Part shown: positions 6,101 to 6,244 of the stretch, piece by piece
Layout: every line of letters starts with the position of its first letter
Position numbering within the stretch: the stretch's first letter is position 1
NCBI GenBank assembly: GCA_964493075.1
Contig: CAZBNU010000238.1
Location: forward strand, 1 to 6,244
DNA from: SLFT01 sp964493075
GTDB lineage: Bacteria; Hydrogenedentota; Hydrogenedentia; Hydrogenedentales; CAITNO01
DNA length: 6,244 nucleotides
Direction: 5' to 3'
Notes under the pieces: generated by a model
The model's database searches: none
What the model was told of the DNA's origin: nothing
The model's input: the letters and a program-made list of their open reading frames with translations, nothing else
Program-made: the position numbers and the translations under genes

Positions 6101-6244
6101 GCGCTGCCGCACGTCGGGGACGGCCTGAAGCCGGTGCAGCGCCGCATCATCTACGCGATGAGCGAACTCGGACTCGCCGCGACCGCCAAGCCCAAGAAGT
6201 CGGCGCGCACGGTCGGCGACGTGATCGGCAAGGTTCACCCGCAC
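6095..6244 (+). CDS. parC: DNA topoisomerase IV subunit A fragment (proteobacterial type), foreign to the rest of the window
   Basis: The 50 in-frame codons read DRALPHVGDGLKPVQ, then RRIIYAMSELGL and KKSARTVGDVIGK, ending in HPH. They align without gaps to E. coli ParC residues 28-77, in the N-terminal DNA-cleavage domain, and stop three residues before the quinolone-resistance position Ser80. The DRALPHxGDGLKPVQRR and SARTVGDV wording is ParC-like rather than GyrA-like and typical of Gammaproteobacteria; the composition would fit a high-GC group such as Xanthomonadales. Base composition is 70% GC and 46 of 50 codons end in G or C, unlike the genes to the left. The first 27 or so residues are missing and no start codon or ribosome binding site precedes it. 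V replaces the usual Y or F in GKxHPH, possibly a sequence error at the contig end. Confidence 0.85.

Noticed and set aside
5739..6128. 129-codon plus-strand frame spanning the phosphoesterase 5' end, the terminator and the chimeric join
   Set aside because: It crosses two unrelated sequence types in a frame different from ParC, so it cannot be a real gene.
6095..6244. Natural horizontal transfer of parC into this genome
   Set aside because: The gene is truncated at its 5' side with no start and no mobile element or flanking repeat nearby, and the composition changes abruptly at a restriction-type GATC. A join artefact is simpler.

Overview
The window looks like metagenomic DNA from an uncultured Gram-negative-type bacterium. 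Its main marker is a very large secreted protein made of Ig-like domains joined and tailed by glutamate-glycine repeats (EGEGEPV). I associate such tails with Candidatus Hydrogenedentes, Lentisphaerae and neighbouring lineages, but this is a family-level impression and not a proven assignment. Base composition is balanced over most of the window and jumps to about 70% GC in the last 150 bases.

Layout: (1) Positions 1-3463, minus strand, hold one uninterrupted reading frame of 1,154 codons that runs off the left edge. It starts with a signal peptide, continues with HYR/DUF5011-like Ig repeats, a short acidic EG linker, a poorly recognisable middle, more Ig-like domains with an EF-hand-like loop, and a 21-bp tandem repeat coding for an EG tail. 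(2) Positions 3464-3910 are a divergent intergenic region. It carries a perfect-consensus sigma70 promoter (TTGACA-17-TATAAT) firing leftward, with about 170 nt of leader before the secreted-protein gene. A small terminator-like hairpin lies in front of the rightward gene. (3) Positions 3911-4978, plus strand, encode a cytoplasmic Gfo/Idh/MocA-family NAD(P)-dependent oxidoreductase. (4) A 16-bp hairpin separates it from a convergent gene. (5) Positions 5065-5967, minus strand, encode an exported, probably lipid-anchored calcineurin-like metallophosphoesterase with all metal-ligand motifs intact. (6) A strong intrinsic terminator on the minus strand lies only 19 nt before that gene's start codon. 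(7) From position 6095 to the end the sequence is an in-frame fragment of proteobacterial parC (topoisomerase IV subunit A), aligning without gaps to E. coli ParC residues 28-77. It has GC-rich third positions and starts exactly at a GATC.

The genes do not form an obvious pathway. Two products are exported and one is a sugar-type dehydrogenase, arranged divergently and convergently rather than as an operon. I see no defence system, CRISPR array, mobile element or RNA gene. The most consequential observation is that the right end is probably a chimeric join to DNA of a different, high-GC gammaproteobacterium. The most interesting biology is the promoter and leader architecture and the repeat-tailed surface protein.
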